A DNA stretch of 64,000 bases from Taudactylus pleione (Eukaryota; Chordata; Amphibia; Anura; Myobatrachidae), in NCBI GenBank assembly GCA_031769625.1, contig JAUIMM010000017.1:124001-188000 (forward strand), in the 5' to 3' direction. The position numbers and the translations under genes were made by a program. Below are positions 56,001 to 64,000 of the stretch, one piece after another; position 1 is the first letter of the stretch, and each line of letters starts with the position of its first letter. The notes under the pieces are model-generated. The model was not told where the DNA came from. It was given only the letters and a program-made list of their open reading frames with translations, and ran no database searches.

Positions 56001-59000
56001 CGGGGCCTGAACTTGTTTGAGGGGCTTGGCAGGGTGCCTGGGCCAGCTGTCGAGGGGGATAAACACCCCCCTTTGCAGGTGCACATAGTATTTTCCACAA
56101 TTTTTTTTCAGGGGGATTTGACCACACCCCCTATATATCTCCTGGTCCCACCATTGTATGATAGCCCTGCTAACATATGGCCTATTTGATCATGGAATGT
56201 CATGCATATATATCAATGTGCTGATCATGTGGGGGCATAGTCCTGAGAATGTGTCAGTGATAACAGGGTATCATGTGACAGGGGCAGTGTTATGACATGA
56301 GGGGGTAAGTGGGGATATCAGGTTTTCTACCTTTTTCTAATGTCAACAAGTTACAGTCATTTCCTCTCTTTAAGATTCTACGCAGCTGAGATCACATGTG
56401 GTGTACAACACCTGCACTCTAAGGGTATCATCCATCGGTAATTATACTAATAATTCCAATTTCATACATAATCAGGTCACAGTGATGTGCACTTTCTTAT
56501 TACGCTTAAAGTAAGAACTGAAATCACTGTAATCACTAGGTGGCGCTGTCTGCAAAATGTGACTCCTGTAATACTACTGATAATTCATGTACAGTATATA
56601 TTTCTCACTAGGCAAAACAGTTCTCATTTATTATAAATCTTTCTTTTTAGAGACCTAAAGCCAGATAACATCCTGATGGCAGAGTCTGGTCATCTGAAAA
56701 TTGCTGATTTCGGCCTGGCAATCGATAACATCTTTGGTGACCAGACAGCCACAGCCTACGCTGGAACCCCTGGATATATGGCACCAGAGGTGAGGGGTGT
56801 AATATATTATTACTATCAGCAGCATATGCTCCGGCTTACGCCTGGCAGATGTCACATACACTTAATATATTATTAATCAATGCTTTTTGCCATTTGTTTT
56901 GACTGCAAACTACAGTGTATACATCACTTTTAGGCATAAAATTTAAAAATCTTTTTTAAAACATAGAAAAAACAATGGTTACACCACACACAAATAAAAC
57001 ATTATGGGCCTAAGTCAGAGGTGGGAGCAGACGTGACTGTGTCTTTGGTGATCGCCCGTATGTGATACTATGTAATGCCACTGCACAGCCCTTCCCTGGT
57101 GTACATCTGTGTATTTGCAAGGACTGAGACGTCACTATGGGCATATGTAGATGCTGTAATACTGCCTGGTGCATCTGTAGTCACCACCATCGGTCACACC
57201 ATAGAAACTTATACCAGCCCTATGGCAGGTGCAGATTATACAAGTATGGCCTCGCTGTGAGTGATTGAGCACCCATGTACACAAACACATTACTGACATG
57301 CCCATAACGCAGACCATCTCTGTGCATCTGTTTAGCCACCTCCCAGTCACCACCCAGGAATGCCAACCACTTCTCCTAGACATGTCTGATGGTGTGCGGC
57401 TCATCAGTGTCTTTGTGCGCACACACTGTGTAACACATGCGCCGTAGGAGTTTTAGGGATTTTCGGGTAAGCGCAGTAGTAAAACATTGCCCAACTCTGT
57501 GACCATCGGCATTGCGTCCAATCAGGCCCTATATGTCCCGTCAGCATAAGTGGTGCATTCGCCATCATTCATTGACAAGTGGGTCGCTAGTGCTGGTGAT
57601 CATCATCATCAGTGAATGTGCACACGTCCCTGACCTACCCCAAATAATAATTCTGGCCTCCATCTGTTCATAGCTGGGTCATCACACCTTTATTATACTC
57701 TTAATAAGAGCGTCACTGACCTGCCTACCCAGGAGCAAGCATGTGTGACAGCAGTGCTGGGGAAGTACTCTGTGGCACCCTGTGCCAGCCCCGCCCCTGA
57801 ATATGTGACTTCATGGTGTTACGACACTCCAGGCAGCTCTACAGGCTGCAGGGTGTGTGTTTGTAGTGACCAGGCACCCTGCAAGCCAAATACAGGAGCC
57901 TGGGACAGAGACAGTGCCATACCAAGGGCCCTGCACAATGTCACTGCTCACACTTCCCTAATAACATCACTGAGTGGCAGATTCACTGTGAGTTCTGTCC
58001 GTGGAAGTCACAGCTAAGGATGGCCATCGACCATCGATATTTAACAAGCATTAAGAATTACTACCAATGGGCAACGGTTTTGCTATCGATTGCAGAGAGC
58101 CAATGGAGCTCAATGTTTTTTTCTTCTACAGAGAGACAAGGAGCTTAGCTGCGCCCCCTGGTAGCCTGCTAAGTCCCACCCCACGTTTTATATTGGCCCG
58201 CGACCCACTATTTACTAGGCAGCAGTGGCCATCAAGTGGTGCAAACCATCAATGGTTTTCCATAGATGTTTTGTTTTGCACCATCGATGGTTATCATCGA
58301 TGGCACATGGAAGGTGACCATCAATAGAAAGCCCTATATGACCATTCCTAGTCACGGTTGTGACGTTTTTAGCCACTTCAAGCAATTTGCGGCAAAGACT
58401 CAGCTAATAGAATGCTGCCCAAAGTGTTACCTACTGAAAGAGGTGGGATGATAATAGCAAAGAGCTAGTGCCAATGAGACACAGACACATGGCATATAGT
58501 AGATAATGATAGAGTAACAATGTGCTATAATATCTCTCTTATGGTAGATGCTGGCAGGAGAGGAGTACAACGCTGGAGTGGATTGGTATTCATTTGGTGT
58601 CATCATTAATGAAATGTTTACCGGAACCCGTCGCTACCATCCCAGACGGTTCCACAAGGCAGGAGCTGTGGCTAAAGACATCGTTAAGCAGCTCCTGTGT
58701 AAAAATCCATCCAGGCGTTTGGGAGTCACCGGAAACATCCGCCAGCATCCTTTGTTCCAGCGTATGGATTGGGTCTCGCTGGAAGCCCTTAGACTCCCAC
58801 CACCACATGTCCCTGACCCAGTAAGTATAGGAAAAAAAGCAGTTTTGCACAATTAATGCATTTAAAGATAATAAGGGTCATTTACAAATATAATAAAAAG
58901 ATGGTCATCTATCATTTTTTGATGAGAGGACATCGCTCAGCCTATCCACATGGTGAGCACTGTGGCATTACCTGCTTTATTAAGCTAGTGAAATAACTGC

Positions 59001-60446
59001 AATCACACTGCACCCATATGTAGTAAGTGATTTCATGTACATTATTATATTGAGTCCAGCCACTGTCAACATGGAACTCCGGAGAGCTAAGTATTGAACA
59101 TGGGTGCAGGGTGTGGGGTCAGGGCAGCTACTAGGGGGGCACGTGCCCTTGACGCTGGTCTTGGGGGCACTGAGAACAGGCTGCTGAGCGGGGGCCTAAG
59201 GTACCTGGCTGTTAGTGTGGGTTTGGAGCTGCACGCCGGGACTGGCAGGCAGCCGCCCGCTGCCCTGCAGAGACACAGAGCTGCAATCATTCTCATGTAG
59301 CGCCAATCGAGAGCCAATCAGAGCTCGTGGACCAGCTGCAAATCAGCAGCGGCTGCCGGTCTGCAAGCTCTGATAGGCCCGTGACCGGTGTCACATTTGA
59401 ATGATGGTGGTGTTTGTTTCTCAAGGGCTGTGGACGGTTGCCTGCCAATGCAGGCATGTGACCCCAAATCTTTAGCTGGAAATCAAGCTTGCCAATGCGG
59501 CGTGCAGCTCCAACTTTTAGGGTGAGGGGCTTCAAATCCTGGGAACAAGGTGAGAGACTTCGGGGAAGGAAGGGGGACATAAATGTGTAAGGTGCATTAT
59601 GGTGGGTTAATGTGTAAAGGGTATTACTGTGGCATAATGTGTAAGAGGGCATTATTATGGCATAATGTGTAAGGGGCATTACTGTGGCATAATGTGTAAG
59701 GGGTATTAAGGTGGCTTACTGTCTAAGGGGCATTACTGTGGCATAATGTGTAAGGGACATTACTGTGGTATAATGTGTTGTGGGCATTACTGTGTTGCGT
59801 AATGTAATACATGAAACCACACACCCTTTACAGGAGTGCACATGCATTGCACGTAAAAAAATGTCGTCTTTGTTGTTTTTTTGGGGGGGAGGGGCCAAAT
59901 TACTGCCTTCCCGCGGGTGAGAAAAATCCTAGTTTTGGCCCTGGTATGGTTTGAGCCCCAGTAGACTTTGCAGCCTACAATATATGCACCGCACACCCCG
60001 CACCCTTTATAGAGAGGCCACTGAGCAGAACCACACTACACTAGTCTGTGCTATCAGCGGATCCATAGATACATGTCACATCTTACTTTTTTCTAACACT
60101 TTTAGCTTTTATGAATTTGAAATCAGATTTTAGTACATGGATGTTTATTTGTCTCTTCTTCCTGTAGCCCACCATTGAACACAGCTCCCGAGGATGTAAC
60201 ATCGAGGAGATGGAAGCAGCAGAGGCTCAGATAACACCACTGAGCTCAATGGACCAGGAGCTGTTCAGAGGGTTCTCATATGTGGGCTCCAACTGGAGGA
60301 CCTTCCCCAGAACACCAGCCTTCCACCTGCATGGAGCGAGATGGCCTAACACCTGGAAGATTGTTATGGAACGAAGAGATGGTTTTAAGCTGATGGTTTT
60401 CGTATTCATGTTTATATTTTATGTGTATATTCTCTATATAAGTTAA
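43643..60446 (+). CDS. Split gene for a PKC-like serine/threonine kinase without C1/C2 domains
   Basis: Eight coding exons (43643-44036, 54160-54260, 55085-55255, 55451-55542, 56375-56437, 56651-56789, 58548-58820, 60168-60446) with consensus GT-AG junctions and matching phases sum to 1512 bases, or 503 residues plus stop. Residues 1-140 are basic and low-complexity. The kinase domain has the glycine loop GQGSFGK (159-165), ATP-binding Lys181 in AVKVIKK, Glu199 in ERRVL, HRDLKPDN (Asp275), DFG (Asp293) and APE ending at residue 320. The AGC tail has a TP turn motif (434-435) and a hydrophobic motif FRGFSY (444-449). By family it phosphorylates Ser/Thr in basic contexts. The closest type is novel PKC, although no C1 or C2 exon is seen. 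Assignment within the AGC family is inferred. Confidence 0.85.
44037..45379. other. Intron 1, left part
   Basis: Starts at the exon 1 donor. It includes GGGCTCTATTCAGC repeat copy 2 at 44750-44935 (partner at 36714-36930). Otherwise AT-rich with no coding signal. Confidence 0.45.
45380..46075. repeat. ccagtagtggtccccctt minisatellite
   Basis: Irregular units of cccagtagtagtagctcccc, taatggtgtccccagtag and ccccttatgcagccccc, related to the array at 6100-6840. A minus-strand open frame (45768-46139) is a repeat artefact. Confidence 0.85.
46420..46965. repeat. (TCTA)n microsatellite interrupted by a MITE
   Basis: tctatctatc arrays at 46420-46650 and 46868-46965, interrupted by the element at 46651-46866. 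Confidence 0.9.
46651..46866. mobile_element. CATACCTCCCAAC-ended MITE
   Basis: 216 bp with ends CATACCTCCCAAC and GTTGGGAGGTATG. Internal gcgggacatcccgt and tgtcccacggtgggggg give further pairing. It lies inside the TCTA microsatellite, so the target duplication cannot be told from the repeat. Confidence 0.75.
46967..47850. other. Repeat-derived, no gene
   Basis: 47080-47150 has two copies of a gggggtatctctgttca-like unit. 47215-47265 matches a hAT-like end also seen at 36390-36445. 47575-47730 is the second copy of the dispersed repeat at 37560-37710. Confidence 0.5.
47854..48252. mobile_element. AGGCCCCCATACA-ended MITE, Harbinger-like
   Basis: 399 bp with ends AGGCCCCCATACATCAG and TGTTGTATGGGGGCCT and the 3-bp TTA duplication (47851-47853, 48253-48255), typical of PIF/Harbinger. 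The interior repeats gattg/caatc words and is self-complementary. Non-coding. Confidence 0.85.
48257..48402. mobile_element. Short palindromic MITE
   Basis: acaaaatgctctgctcct pairs with aggagcagagtattttat, and atgattgcagtcacctgtgc pairs with gcacaggtgtctgcaatcat around a short centre. About 146 bp and non-coding, directly adjacent to the previous MITE. Confidence 0.7.
48427..49373. mobile_element. CATACTTACCGAC hAT element with nested foldback element
   Basis: The ends CATACTTACCGAC and GTAGACAAGTATG are bounded by the 8-bp duplication CGTTGGAG (48419-48426, 49374-49381). The part outside the nested element matches the element at 13395-13759: accacctcccgatt, a gcattatt-type hairpin, gcgcgaatcgcgtcat. 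An inserted 584-bp element occupies 48722-49305. Confidence 0.88.
48722..49305. mobile_element. Foldback element with perfect 121-bp inverted arms
   Basis: Arms 48724-48844 and 49103-49223 are perfect inverted repeats. The element is bounded by the 15-bp direct duplication CTAGTCTTGCGGGGT (48707-48721, 49306-49320). The 20-base word gattgagcagcttccaactt occurs twice in the same orientation (48911-48930, 49280-49299). A 15-bp duplication is longer than DNA transposons make and suits target-primed retrotransposition. No coding capacity and no known class recognised. Confidence 0.8.
49628..50495. mobile_element. GGGCCTGA-ended MITE, 868 bp
   Basis: The ends GGGCCTGAAACAGC and TAAATCAGGCCC are flanked by the TAA duplication (49625-49627, 50496-50498). 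The hairpin catactgcgcatgcaccgcagtacgcatg lies near the left end, and atcgcaa/ttgcgat words occur at both ends. Non-coding. Confidence 0.7.
50499..50955. other. No recognised feature
   Basis: Intronic sequence without recognisable elements. Confidence 0.3.
50964..51424. mobile_element. CAGGGCCGGCTCGAG hAT element
   Basis: The ends CAGGGCCGGCTCGAGG and CGTACCGGCCCTG are flanked by catgttac (50956-50963) and catgttgc (51425-51432), a 7/8 match as expected for an older 8-bp duplication. 461 bp, non-coding. Confidence 0.78.
51433..52900. other. Intronic, one hAT-like end
   Basis: 51565-51620 (tctctgacttgagcatgaag followed by ggcccaccagggg) resembles the left end at 10657. 52380-52700 is AT-rich with irregular ccac/aataa words. 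No exon signal found. Confidence 0.4.
52901..52960. repeat. (TA)n microsatellite
   Basis: tatatatata and tatgtatata runs within intron 1. Confidence 0.9.
53506..54110. mobile_element. Serial-hairpin element, family D, in intron 1
   Basis: Left agctctattttacta and right aatagagccc suggest ends of the GGGCTCTATT type. The interior is again a run of stems: tactgcactg/cagtgcagta; gtgtggtctgtttagaccacac; a long imperfect gactccgggctctgctc / gagcggagcaggagtc stem; gccacctccaggtggc; ttatttttagtaa/ttactaaaaataa enclosing catttcccat/atgggaaatg; ttggagtagaattt/aaattctactccaa; and gtgaaaagggtgt/acacccttttTcac. Non-coding. It ends 49 bases before exon 2. Confidence 0.7.
54160..54260 (+). CDS. Kinase gene exon 2: glycine loop
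   Basis: The acceptor tttttatccctataag is followed by codons ending in [17 protein letters not shown], and the donor is AAG|GTAAGT. 101 bases, phase 1 in and phase 0 out. It carries the nucleotide-binding GxGxFG loop. A hairpin element ends only 49 bases upstream of this exon. Confidence 0.85.
54261..55084. other. Intron 2
   Basis: Contains a hAT-like left end at about 54397 (cagggccagattaaggcttc) with a GC-rich following part and a poly-T run near 54945. The open frame 54517-54942 has no recognisable domain and overlaps this repeat. Confidence 0.4.
55085..55255 (+). CDS. Kinase gene exon 3: VAIK Lys and helix C
   Basis: 57 codons, phase 0 at both ends, starting [20 protein letters not shown]. 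It contains the ATP-anchoring Lys181 and its partner Glu199 in [11 protein letters not shown], followed by [16 protein letters not shown]. This matches the N-lobe of PKC/SGK-type kinases. Confidence 0.88.
55451..55542 (+). CDS. Kinase gene exon 4: hinge region
   Basis: Starts [20 protein letters not shown], the AGC hinge with the LEYASGGDL motif. 92 bases, acceptor aatcaaacag, donor GTAAGC, phase 2 out. Confidence 0.88.
55543..56374. other. Intron 4
   Basis: A stretch at 55960-56110 (ggggcacagagagaaggggg onward) resembles a dispersed hAT-like repeat. Otherwise no recognised feature. Confidence 0.35.
56375..56437 (+). CDS. Kinase gene exon 5: helix E to HR
   Basis: 63 bases encoding [20 protein letters not shown] plus split Thr and Arg codons. 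Acceptor tcctctctttaag, donor GTAATT. The junction falls inside the HRD motif, as in other AGC kinases. Confidence 0.85.
56651..56789 (+). CDS. Kinase gene exon 6: catalytic loop, DFG, activation loop
   Basis: Encodes [20 protein letters not shown], then [20 protein letters not shown] and PGYMAPE. Catalytic Asp275 and DFG Asp293 are present. The residue aligned with the activation-loop Thr of PKC (TFCGTP) is Ala309, with Thr308 one step before it. Phase 2 in, phase 0 out at GAG|GTGAGG. Confidence 0.88.
57006..57529. mobile_element. GGGCCTAAGTCAG MITE in intron 6
   Basis: The ends GGGCCTAAGTCAGAGG and CCAATCAGGCCC carry a TAT duplication (57003-57005, 57530-57532). Same terminal type as the GGGCCTGATTCAG group. 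Non-coding, 524 bp. Confidence 0.65.
57530..58547. other. Intron 6, right part
   Basis: 58020-58330 has paired gatggccatcgaccatcgat and ccatcgatggttatcatcga words, suggesting a short hAT-like MITE without clear ends. No exon. Confidence 0.4.
58548..58820 (+). CDS. Kinase gene exon 7: C-lobe
   Basis: 91 codons, phase 0 at both ends: [20 protein letters not shown], then [30 protein letters not shown] and [20 protein letters not shown]. It contains the DWYSFG (helix F) and RRLG motifs. The loop after helix F is short compared with classical PKCs. Confidence 0.9.
58821..60167. repeat. Intron 7 with cattactgtggcataatgtg array
   Basis: 59575-59815 holds about eight imperfect ~25-30 bp units of cattactgtggcataatgtg plus taaggggc. 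59100-59560 is a GC-rich repeat-derived stretch. The open frames here are not genes. Confidence 0.6.
60168..60446 (+). CDS. Kinase gene exon 8: AGC tail and unusual C-terminus
   Basis: The acceptor cttcttcctgtag is followed by [20 protein letters not shown], then [18 protein letters not shown]. It carries the turn motif (TP at 434-435) and the hydrophobic motif. The frame then runs 52 residues further and ends in a hydrophobic stretch ([16 protein letters not shown]) before TAA at 60446. Related kinases end soon after the hydrophobic motif, so the last part may be read-through of a longer gene model with another splice or stop. Confidence 0.7.
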   Translation, partial: PTIEHSSRGCNIEEMEAAEAQITPLSSMDQELFRGFSYVGSNWRTFPRTPAFHLHGARWPNTWKIVMERRDGFKLMVFVFMFIFYVYILYIS

Positions 60447-60963
60447 GAGTATAATTTTAACACATTTTCTTTTCTATTCTTCTGAGGTCACCTCTGAGGA
60501 TGTGCTCTACAGATTATGTCACCACCTCCCAGCAGGAATAGTCTAGACTTCTCGCTGGATGAAGAAGGTAAATTCTAAGAGGGCTCATGTCTGTCACTCA
60601 GCAAATCAGTTGATTGATGCTGATGATAATATTGAACTTTGAGTTTTTATAGTCAGCTCCTCTATGAAAGTGTCTTAATTATTAAATTCATACACAGCCA
60701 TGGTTGTTCATGAGATCTCAGTTGGCATTTTAATATAGAGTACCCCATACTTCAATCTCTGTAATTCAAAATCAGGCCCCATATCTCTGATAACATTATA
60801 ATGTAGAATATTCCCCTCCTTACCAATCTCTGCAATAATGCTAAATGAGACCGTAGATCTCTAGCAGCACAATATAATATACATAATATAATACAGCATA
60901 ATATAATTTAAATCTACCTTCTATATAATATAATATAAAATCAGATCTCTGAAATAATTATGA
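60447..60963. other. Downstream of the kinase stop
   Basis: AT-rich towards the right (60840-60950). A tctgaggatgtgctctacag stretch near 60490 followed by a gaaggtaaat donor-like site (60566-60575) could belong to a further 3' exon, but no homology supports this. Confidence 0.3.
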
Positions 60964-60971
60964 GACTGAGC

Positions 60972-61322
60972 CAGGGCCGTTTCTAGAGAGGAGGGGGCCC
61001 GTGTGCAGTCTCCGACACGGGCCCCCTCCTCTCCGCCCGGCGGCCGGCAGCCCACTGAGCTGTTCGCGGCCAGCGCTGGAGTTATAGACTCTGGGCACTG
61101 CAGCGGCGTCCATTTTCCCTGTACTGCGCATGCGCGAACAACCGGAAAATGTCCACCGTGGCCATTTTCCAGTCGTTTTACAGCGTAGGACCCCCGCACC
61201 GATGTGGGACTCCGGAGAGGTACGTAATATTATGGGTGCAGGGTGTGCGGTGCATGGCCCCCTTGGACCCAGGGGCCCATGTTCCCCGCAAACACCCTGC
61301 ACCCATTATAGATACGCTCCTG
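60972..61322. mobile_element. CAGGGCCGTTTCTAG hAT element
   Basis: 351 bp bounded by the exact 8-bp duplication GACTGAGC (60964-60971, 61323-61330). Starts CAGGGCCGTTTCTAGAGAGG and ends ATACGCTCCTG. It is a shorter relative of 13075-13844 without the nested insertion. Stems include gaggagggggcccgtgtg/cacgggccccctcctc and tgggtgcagggtgtg/aacaccctgcaccca. Confidence 0.88.
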
Positions 61323-61330
61323 GACTGAGC

Positions 61331-61781
61331 CCACTCCCAAAAGTTTATTGGTATCATTATTATGGAATTAGATCACATATCTGTAGGGTGAAACAATTAA
61401 ATAACTTGCCCCTCCTGTGGTGTCTTGCTGTCTGTCTGTGCACTGTACAGGCCATGTGACAGCAGCCTGCACTCTGATTAGTGGTTAGTTTCAGACATTC
61501 ACTAATTAAAGTATGGAGACCTCCAGCTACTCCATCTTGTGAATGACCAGCACCATCCACCAATCAGTTTGCTACTGTGTAAGATGATCTCATACCCAGT
61601 CACTGTGCAGCCACACAATGTATGACTGAACTTGGGGAAGGGGATGGCCTATCCCATTTGGTTACGCGCCTGCTGTCTATGTGATATTAGGTAATGCAGG
61701 ATAGGGAATATATTACCTCACATACTGCTTAAATGAGTAAATGAACAATAACATCCTGTGCATCCCTTGTTTCATAATATA
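61331..61781. other. No recognised feature
   Basis: Non-coding sequence between two elements. No gene or repeat ends recognised. Confidence 0.3.
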
Positions 61782-62331
61782 GGGGCCTATTCATCATCAC
61801 TTAATTTCTACAAAAGCAGGGGAAACTAACATTTTCACCTGCAATTGTAGAAATTAAGTTATCGGGCCATTCATCAAGAAGGTATCTGTGATATCTCCTG
61901 CTTACCTTCCTCTTGCTGAATGGGTCACTGTCCCCATACACTAGTATGGGGTCAGAATTAATCAAGCTCCGAAAATACAATATTTTACGGGGCTTGAGTG
62001 CGGGAGCATTCGCCATCTTTAGATGACAAGTGCTCCGGCTCCAGCCTTGCAACAGTCCCGGATAGCGAAGAGGGTTCTTTCGGATCCCTCCACCCCTGTT
62101 CGACTCCTTTCTCCAGACGACGGGACTCTTGTGCACATACGTAACCTGTAGGTTACGCATGTGCACTTGTCTCACTGCTCTGAAAGGAACAGTGAAACAG
62201 TTCGGGGAGACAGCTGATTTTCGGATCAGCTGTCTCCACGCTGGAGCAATGATGAATTGCTCCGGCGCTTGCATCGAGTTAGAATGTTAATTATTGGGGT
62301 CCGAACCTCGATAATTAATATCATGAATAGT
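61782..62331. mobile_element. Serial-hairpin element, family C
   Basis: Left GGGGCCTATTCATCATCAC and right end reading ctattcatgata on the minus strand. Stems in order: cttaatttctacaa/ttgtagaaattaag (61799-61857); aagaaggt/accttcctctt; ccccatac/gtatgggg (61932-61951); aagctccg/cggggctt; a tgctcc-type pair; 62131-62146/62151-62166 (15/16); 62217-62228/62235-62246 (12/12); ggagcaat/attgctcc (62253-62273). Non-coding; no certain target duplication. Confidence 0.7.
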
Positions 62332-62839
62332 CACAATATGAGAGATCTAATGATGAAGGTGCTGGGTATAGAAATAAGACATAGTGGCAGGAGATGACAA
62401 TGCATGTTGGAGGCCTTCTGCATCCATAGTGCAGGATCACACAGCAACAAACAGAATAAGATACTGTAGTGTGTGTGTTTTTTACCATAGAAAACACACA
62501 TTAAAGTCTTACTTTTTTTTTTGTTATTATACAGCACTTCAGAGCCATGATGAAGAAAAGAAGAACATGTTTCTGTTTTTAGAATTTTTAAAACATGTTT
62601 ATATTTTTAGTATTTTTACATTTACTATTATTATTTCATTGTTATTATTATTCCTATTATTTTTATTATCATTTTAACTATTATTACTACTATTATTATT
62701 ATTGCTAAGGGGAAGGGTTAAGGGGAGATTTAATTGGGGATAGATTAGTTAGGATGGAATATTATTATTAATAATAATAATAAATAATAATAATAATAAT
62801 ATTAAAAAAAATAAACATCAAAGGTGTGTGACTGGCCGG
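62332..62839. other. AT-rich lead-in to the satellite
   Basis: (TTA)n/(ATT)n-rich sequence from about 62620 merges into the tandem array. A small open frame (62384-62677) reads through it and is not supported as a gene. Confidence 0.45.
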
Positions 62840-64000
62840 CTATTTAGGGGAGGTGGAGGCCGGGTTTTATTATTATTATTATTATTACTTCTACTACTAT
62901 GGCTATTATTGCTAAAGGGAGGGCTTAAGGTGAGAGTTAATAGGGGAGAGAGGAGTTAGGGGACCAGGGGAGAAGAGAGATTATTTAAACTAATAGCAAT
63001 AATTATAATAATAATAACATCAAAGGAGTGTGACAGGCCGGCTATTTAGGGGCGGTGGAGGCCGGGTTTTATTATTATTATTACTAATGCTATTTTTGCT
63101 ATAGGGAAGGGTTAAGGGGTGAGTGAATAGGGGAGAGATGAGTTAGGGGGGACCAGGGGAGAAGAGAGATTATTTAAACTAATAACAATAATAGTAAACA
63201 TTAAAGGAGTGTGACTGGCCGGCTATATAGGGGTGGTGGAGGCCGAGTTTTATTATTGTTATTATTTTAATTATTACTACTACTACTGCTATTATTGCTG
63301 AAGGAAGGGTTTAAGGGGAGAGTGAATAGGGGAGAGAGGAGTTATGGGGGGCCAAGGGAGAAGAGAGATTATTTAAACTAATAACAATAATTATAATAAT
63401 AATAAACATCAAAGGAGTATGACAGGCCGGCTATTTAGGGGAGGTGGAGGCCGGGTTTTATTATTATTATTATAATTACTTCTACTACTATGGCTATTAT
63501 TGCTAAAGTGAGGGCTAAAGGGGAGAGTTAATAGGGGAGAGAGGAGTTAGGGGGGACCATGGGAGAAGAGAGATTATTTAAACTAATAACAATAATAATA
63601 GTAAACATTAAAGGAGTGTGACTGGCCGGCTATATAGGGGTGGTGGAGGCCGGGTTTTATTATTGTTATTATTTTTATTATTACTACTACTGCTATTATT
63701 GCTGAAGGAAGGGTTTAAGAGGAGAGTGAATATGGGAGAGAGGAGTTAGGGGGCGCCAGGGCAGAAGAGAGATTATTTAAACTAATATCAATGATTATAA
63801 TAATAAACTTCAAAAGGAGTGTGACAGGCCGGCTATTTTGGGGCGATGTAGGCCGGTTGCTGCTGCTGCTGCTATTATTGCTGAAGGGAGGGGTTAAGGA
63901 GAGAGCGAATAGTGGAGAGAAGAGTTATGGGGGGCCAAGGGAGAAGAGAGATTATTTAAACTAATAACAATACTTATAATAATAATTAACATCAAAGGAG
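62840..64000 (+). repeat. ~200-bp tandem satellite continuing past the window
   Basis: The anchor ggtggaggccggg or a variant recurs at about 62855, 63057, 63238, 63446, 63655 and 63848, giving periods of about 181-209 bases. Each unit has a (TTA)n tract of varying length, gctattattgct, aggggagag, gaggagttaggggg, gaagagagattatttaaact and aacatcaaaggagtgtga. Two unit types alternate: tatttagggg with gctaaag, and tatatagggg with gctgaaggaagggttt. Confidence 0.9.

Noticed and set aside
62840..64000. CRISPR array
   Set aside because: Repeats are ~200 bp with internal microsatellites, not short identical repeats with unique spacers, and the genome is eukaryotic.

Overview
The window looks like repeat-rich vertebrate nuclear DNA, most likely from a frog or other amphibian with a large genome. 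The reasons are a coding-capable DIRS tyrosine-recombinase retrotransposon, Tx1/L1-type LINEs, a Tc1 transposon with long terminal repeats, tRNA-derived SINEs, many hAT- and Harbinger-like non-autonomous elements, and a split vertebrate AGC kinase gene with long introns. There are no bacterial operons, CRISPR arrays or rRNA. The species cannot be named from this alone.

Only one host gene is convincing. It is a PKC-like serine/threonine kinase on the + strand: eight coding exons from 43643 to about 60446, every splice phase compatible, 503 codons before the stop. It has a lysine/arginine-rich N-terminus in place of C1/C2 domains, followed by a complete kinase domain with AGC-type turn and hydrophobic motifs. 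Its first intron is about 10 kb and is filled with mobile elements.

The rest is layered transposon history, and many boundaries are fixed by target-site duplications. 1-1044 is a hAT relic. 1045-4510 is one L1 copy whose 5' part is inverted, as in twin priming. 5476-13844 holds several hAT elements with internal minisatellites and inserted hairpin elements. 14307-27234 is a full-length L1 flanked by a 16-bp duplication, with a 5.9-kb DIRS element (14476-20417, minus strand: Gag, RT-RNase H, tyrosine recombinase) inserted in its 3' UTR. 31009-33385 is a four-layer nest: hAT, then SINE and Tc1, then a short hAT MITE in the transposase frame. 35153-36185 is a second hAT relic, inverted relative to the one at the window start. 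37-43 kb holds MITEs and simple repeats. 43.6-60.4 kb is the kinase gene. 60.9-62.3 kb is more elements, and a ~200-bp tandem satellite runs off the right end.

The most unusual signal is a class of elements built almost wholly of back-to-back hairpins (1443-1912, 27338-27886, 30366-30899, 40764-41117, 53506-54110, 61782-62331, with weaker examples). In one family the hairpin order is conserved between copies while both arms of a hairpin have changed together, which ordinary decay does not explain.
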